Part shown: positions 60,767-64,000 of the stretch, in pieces
How the letters are laid out: the number at the start of each line of letters is the position of its first letter
How positions within the stretch are numbered: the stretch's first letter is position 1
NCBI GenBank assembly: GCA_000277545.1
Contig: AKXM01000003.1
Coordinates: forward strand, 22 to 64,021
DNA: 64,000 nucleotides
Direction of reading: 5' to 3'
Origin: Enterobacter sp. Ag1
GTDB lineage: Bacteria > Pseudomonadota > Gammaproteobacteria > Enterobacterales > Enterobacteriaceae
Translations under genes and position numbers: made by a program
The notes under the pieces: model-generated
What the model saw: only the letters and a program-made list of their open reading frames with translations
Told to the model about the DNA's origin: nothing
Database searches by the model: none

Positions 60767-61123
60767 TCAGTCCTTATGCGCCAGCATTGGGCCAAGCGGA
60801 CGGCCACCCAGCAGGTGCATGTGAATATGGTACACCTCTTGCCCACCGTGTCGGTTGCAGTTCATGATCAGGCGGTAGCCGTCAGCGGCAATCCCTTCCT
60901 GTTCTGCAATTTTAGCTGCAACGGTCATCATCCGCCCCAGCGCAAGCTCGTGTTCAGCTTTAACGTCATTGGCCGTTGGGATAAGCACGTTTGGAATGAT
61001 GAGGATGTGGGTGGGTGCCTGAGGGGAAATATCACGAAACGCGGTGACCAGTTCGTCCTGGTAAACCACATCCGCCGGAATTTCACGACGAATAATTTTA
61101 CTGAAAATAGTTTCTTCGGCCAT
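60767..61123 (-). CDS. hinT: Purine nucleoside phosphoramidase HinT
   Basis: HinT hydrolyses adenosine 5'-phosphoramidates and lysyl-AMP. The 118 residues contain the HIT triad [15 protein letters not shown] with its catalytic His. The start [20 protein letters not shown] matches E. coli, with AAGGA upstream. It is first in the minus-strand run down to ycfP. In E. coli fhuE lies upstream; here it is missing. Confidence 0.96.
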   Translation of the reverse strand: MAEETIFSKIIRREIPADVVYQDELVTAFRDISPQAPTHILIIPNVLIPTANDVKAEHELALGRMMTVAAKIAEQEGIAADGYRLIMNCNRHGGQEVYHIHMHLLGGRPLGPMLAHKD

Positions 61124-61250
61124 GAGCTGTTCCTTGAAGGAGAAAACGGTGTTGGGAGTATGAGCGAGGCGCTCATTTGACTCAACCTTCTGCACGCTTT
61201 TCTTTCGTTAAGTGCTGGCCTTTAAAACAAATTCGTCTTTTTTCAGTAAC

Positions 61251-61277
61251 AAAAAAGAGAGGCTTTCGCCTCCCTTT
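61251..61277 (-). terminator. Second terminator hairpin downstream of ptsG
   Basis: GAGAGGC/GCCTCCC stem with TTTC loop and one mismatch, followed on the minus strand by TTTTTT. Nearly the same as 61412-61437. Confidence 0.75.
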
Positions 61278-61411
61278 AGACTTCTGATAAACCGCCGTCG
61301 AGAGAAGAAATACCAGACGACGCGTCAAAAAACGGGAAAATCAATGCGTTGATTTTCGGCTGATAACCACAAAGCGGGAAAAACCACGCTTTTTCCCTCT
61401 TTGTCTGCAAC

Positions 61412-61437
61412 AAAAAAGGGAGGCTTTCGCCTCCCTT
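61412..61437 (-). terminator. Intrinsic terminator of ptsG
   Basis: GGGAGGC (61418-61424) and GCCTCCC (61429-61435) with TTTC loop; on the minus strand followed by TTTTTT, about 20 bases after the ptsG stop. Confidence 0.9.
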
Positions 61438-61455
61438 ATCGCTCCCCGAACAAAC

Positions 61456-62889
61456 TTAGTTGTTACGGATCCACTCATCCATTTCGGTTTTCAGGTTATC
61501 GGACTTGGTGCCGAAAATAGCCTGAACGCCGGAACCTGCGACAACCACACCTGCTGCACCCAGTTTTTTCAGGCCAGCCTGGTCAACTTTTGCCACGTCG
61601 GCCACGCTAACGCGCAGACGGGTGATACAAGCGTCGAGGTTAGTGATGTTTTCTTTACCGCCGAAAGCGCTAACCAGAGCAGGTGCCATTTCGCTGGTTA
61701 CGCCAGCGGTGGTTTCTGCGGTGGCGTCTTCACGACCCGGGGTTTTCAGATCCAGTGCCTTAATCAGTACGCGGAAGATGGTGTAGTACACGATCGCGTA
61801 GCAGATACCGACAATCGGGAACAGCCACAGTTTGCTGCTGTTACCGCTCAGCACGATGAAGTCAATCAGACCGTGAGAGAAGGACGTCCCGTCACGCATG
61901 CCCAGCAGGATACAGATAGGGAATGCCAGACCCGCCAGAATCGCGTGAATGATGTACAGGATCGGGGCCACGAACATGAAGGAGAATTCGATTGGCTCGG
62001 TGATACCGGTCAGGAACGAAGTCAGCGCCGCGGAGATCATGATCCCGCCCACTTTTGCACGGTTCTCTGGTTTAGCAGAGTGCCAGATAGCAATGGCCGC
62101 AGCCGGCAGGCCGTACATTTTGAACAGGAAGCCGCCGGACAGTTTGCCCGCAGTCGGGTCACCTGCCATGTAGCGAGGGATGTCGCCGTGGAACACCTGG
62201 CCCGCAGCGTTGGTGTATTCACCGATCTGCATCTGGAATGGAACGTTCCAGATATGGTGCAGACCAAACGGTACCAGGCAGCGCTCGATGAAGCCATAGA
62301 TACCGAAGGCAACAACCGGGTTCTGGTATGCAGCCCACTGAGAGAAGGTCTGGATAGCCGTACCGATTGGTGGCCAGATGAAGGACAGCACTACGCCGGT
62401 GAAGATAGCCGCCAGACCGGAGATAATCGGTACAAAGCGTTTACCGGCGAAGAAGCCCAGATACTCAGGCAGCTTGATGCGGTAGAAACGGTTGAACATG
62501 TATGCCGCAATTGCACCGGAGATAATACCGCCAAGCACGCCGGTATCCGCCAGGTGTTTAGCTGCAATTTCTTCCGCAGGCAGGTGCAGGACCAGAGGCG
62601 CGACCACGGCCATGGTTTTCACCATGATGCCATAGGCAACAACCGACGCCAGGGCAGATACGCCATCGTTGTTAGTGAAGCCCAGTGCCACACCGATAGC
62701 GAAGATAAGCGGCATGTTGGCGAAGACTGAACCGCCCGCTTCCGCCATAACGTGAGAGACAACGACCGGCAGCCAGCTGAAGTTTGCAGACCCGACGCCC
62801 AGCAGGATACCTGCGATAGGCAGTACGGAGACTGGCAGCATCAGCGATTTACCCACCTTTTGCAGGTTAGCAAATGCATTCTTAAACAT
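61456..62889 (-). CDS. ptsG: Glucose-specific PTS enzyme IICB
   Basis: PtsG imports and phosphorylates glucose. The 477 residues equal the E. coli length: IIC domain with about ten helices and the glucose-site motif [12 protein letters not shown], then the IIB domain with the phosphorylated Cys in [13 protein letters not shown] (Cys421 region). ATG 62889 ([12 protein letters not shown]) has AGGAG upstream. The leader CAGGAGCACTCTC closely resembles the E. coli leader that pairs with the small RNA SgrS, so the same control is likely. Mlc and CRP sites lie further upstream. Confidence 0.98.
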   Translation of the reverse strand: MFKNAFANLQKVGKSLMLPVSVLPIAGILLGVGSANFSWLPVVVSHVMAEAGGSVFANMPLIFAIGVALGFTNNDGVSALASVVAYGIMVKTMAVVAPLVLHLPAEEIAAKHLADTGVLGGIISGAIAAYMFNRFYRIKLPEYLGFFAGKRFVPIISGLAAIFTGVVLSFIWPPIGTAIQTFSQWAAYQNPVVAFGIYGFIERCLVPFGLHHIWNVPFQMQIGEYTNAAGQVFHGDIPRYMAGDPTAGKLSGGFLFKMYGLPAAAIAIWHSAKPENRAKVGGIMISAALTSFLTGITEPIEFSFMFVAPILYIIHAILAGLAFPICILLGMRDGTSFSHGLIDFIVLSGNSSKLWLFPIVGICYAIVYYTIFRVLIKALDLKTPGREDATAETTAGVTSEMAPALVSAFGGKENITNLDACITRLRVSVADVAKVDQAGLKKLGAAGVVVAGSGVQAIFGTKSDNLKTEMDEWIRNN

Positions 62890-62988
62890 AATAGAGAGTG
62901 CTCCTGAGTATTTGTGCTTTTTTTGTACGCATTTACGCATCGAACCGGGGGGAGAACCGGTTCATAAACAGGACATCTAAGTGTCCTT

Positions 62989-63016
62989 TTATTTATTACG
63001 CAGAGTAAAATAAATA
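62989..63016 (-). promoter_or_regulatory. Mlc operator upstream of ptsG
   Basis: On the minus strand the sequence reads TTATTTTACTCTGCGTAATA within an AT-rich frame, matching the known E. coli ptsG Mlc operator closely. It lies about 100-125 bases before the start codon. Confidence 0.8.
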
Positions 63017-63026
63017 ACGAAAACTT

Positions 63027-63048
63027 TGTTTGACGGCTATCACGTTTC
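63027..63048 (-). promoter_or_regulatory. CRP site upstream of ptsG
   Basis: On the minus strand AACGTGATAGCCGTCAAAC fits the CRP pattern TGTGA-N6-TCACA with few changes and equals the E. coli ptsG site as I recall it, just upstream of the Mlc operator. Confidence 0.75.
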
Positions 63049-63190
63049 TCAGCCGATCGCGCGAAAAACTTTCATTAATTTACATAACACGCTTACAAAT
63101 GGTTCAAAACGAGCGTGCACCGCTCATTTTATGGCGGTGCACTTTACTCGCTTAGGCTATTAATTACGAGCTTTAAAATAACTATGAATT

Positions 63191-63985
63191 TCAGAGAGAT
63201 TGCAGGCGGGATAAGGGGACGTGGAACAAATCAGCAAAGTTCTGCGTGGTGGCAATAGCCAGTTCTTCCAGCGAAACGCCCTTCAGTACGGCCATATATT
63301 CGGCAACATCACGCGTCATAGCAGGCTGGTTTTCTTTCCCGCGATGTGGCACTGGTGCAAGATACGGGGAGTCCGTTTCCACCAGCATTCTGTCCAGCGG
63401 GACATAACGCGCGGCGTCACGCAGCTGCTCGGCATTCCGGAAGGTCACTATCCCGGAAAAAGAGATGTAAAACCCCATATCAAGCAGTTTACCCGCCGTT
63501 TCTCTGTCTTCCGTGAAACAGTGTAGTACCCCGCCGCACTCTGTCACTTTTTCTTCCTGCAGAATGCTCAGCGTATCGGCGCGGGCATCACGGGTGTGGA
63601 CGATCACTGGCTTGTTCAGCTCGCGGCCAATACGGATATGGTTCCGGAAAGATTCCTGCTGACGCGGTTTTGTTTCCGGCGTATAGAAGTAATCCAGCCC
63701 GGTTTCCCCCATTGCGATAACGCCAGGTTCGGCGGCCAGGCGGCGCAGCTCTTCAACGTCGTACTCTTCGTCCTGGTTCAGCGGATGTACGCCACATGAG
63801 AAGGCCACGTTGTTACGCTCCCCGACCAGCTCACGCATTCCCCGATAACCGTCAAGGGTAGTCGCCACAGCCAGGCAAAACTTCACGTCCCTGGCGGCCG
63901 CTTTTTCCAGAACGTCATCAACGTTTTTGTGCAGGGATTGATAATCCAGGCCATCGAGATGGCAGTGTGAGTCGACCAGAAACAT
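63191..63985 (-). CDS. ycfH: TatD-family metal-dependent hydrolase YcfH
   Basis: YcfH is a TatD-family hydrolase with predicted DNase or esterase-like activity. The 264 residues have the metal-binding start MFLVDSHCHLDGLDY, then GETGLDYFYTPE, PVIVHTRDARADT, GVLHCFTEDRE and the final metal motif LVETDSPYLAPVPHRGKENQP. It lies upstream of ptsG, separated by 301 bases. In E. coli holB precedes it; only 15 bases of that side are in the window. Confidence 0.96.
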   Translation of the reverse strand: MFLVDSHCHLDGLDYQSLHKNVDDVLEKAAARDVKFCLAVATTLDGYRGMRELVGERNNVAFSCGVHPLNQDEEYDVEELRRLAAEPGVIAMGETGLDYFYTPETKPRQQESFRNHIRIGRELNKPVIVHTRDARADTLSILQEEKVTECGGVLHCFTEDRETAGKLLDMGFYISFSGIVTFRNAEQLRDAARYVPLDRMLVETDSPYLAPVPHRGKENQPAMTRDVAEYMAVLKGVSLEELAIATTQNFADLFHVPLSRLQSL

Positions 63986-64000
63986 AGTAATACTCTTAGA

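Larger units (their letters stand above)
61124..61455. other. Hairpin-rich gap between hinT and ptsG, fhuE absent
   Basis: No gene is present. Four hairpins follow one another: 61251-61277, 61337-61356 (AAAATCAA/TTGATTTT), 61376-61397 (GGGAAAAA/TTTTTCCC) and 61412-61437. The outer two are near copies of each other and act as terminators for ptsG. Confidence 0.75.

Overview
This 64-kb window is chromosomal DNA from a member of the Enterobacteriaceae. Nearly every backbone protein aligns from memory almost residue for residue with its Escherichia coli K-12 counterpart (PurB, PhoP, PotA, Mfd, PtsG, Ndh). The gene order is the E. coli icd-to-ycfH segment, but the accessory content differs, so this is a related genus and not E. 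coli. I cannot name the species from sequence alone. No rRNA, tRNA, CRISPR array or intact insertion sequence was seen.

Backbone, left to right: icd (cut by the window edge), rluE, a small LprI-like secreted protein, nudJ, mnmA, hflD, purB, phoPQ and roxA; then pepT (minus) divergent from potABCD (plus); then cobB, nagK and lolEDC (minus) and ycfT; then mfd, ldtC, bhsA and comR; then ycfJ, ndh and the minus-strand run hinT-ycfL-lpoB-thiK-nagZ-ycfP; finally ptsG and the TatD-family gene ycfH. fhuE, which lies between ptsG and hinT in E. coli, is absent, and a set of hairpins occupies that gap.

Three blocks are inserted into this backbone. (1) roxA to pepT (about 9.6-21.6 kb): a binding-protein ABC transporter with a double-length permease, a gene resembling the Erwinia virulence factor Evf, a DUF3772/MscS-type channel, two unknown genes, and an AT-rich islet with a dead GNAT acetyltransferase, an HNH-nuclease protein with a C-terminal zinc-ribbon-like end, and a small lipoprotein. 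(2) ycfT to mfd (33.4-37.4 kb): a complete melibiose regulon, melR divergent from melA-melB, in which MelB carries Asn at the cation-site position 55. (3) comR to ycfJ (43.4-54.9 kb): an aerobactin locus, iucABCD-iutA, divergent across a Fur box from a ShiF-like exporter and a siderophore-interacting reductase, followed by a Gfo/Idh/MocA oxidoreductase.

Regulatory sites readable in the sequence include a PhoP box before phoP, a perfect FNR palindrome before ndh, Mlc and CRP sites before ptsG, a Fur box before iucA, palindromes before bhsA, and many intrinsic terminators. Repeats include one ERIC element, two copies of a roughly 100-bp palindromic CCCTCACCC element, two copies of a roughly 53-nt hairpin element and two copies of a 27-nt hairpin flanking the HNH islet. 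The best candidates for something undescribed are the HNH protein and its flanks, the Evf-like gene with its nested-palindrome promoter, and the repeated hairpin associated with the unknown gene at 18073-18603.
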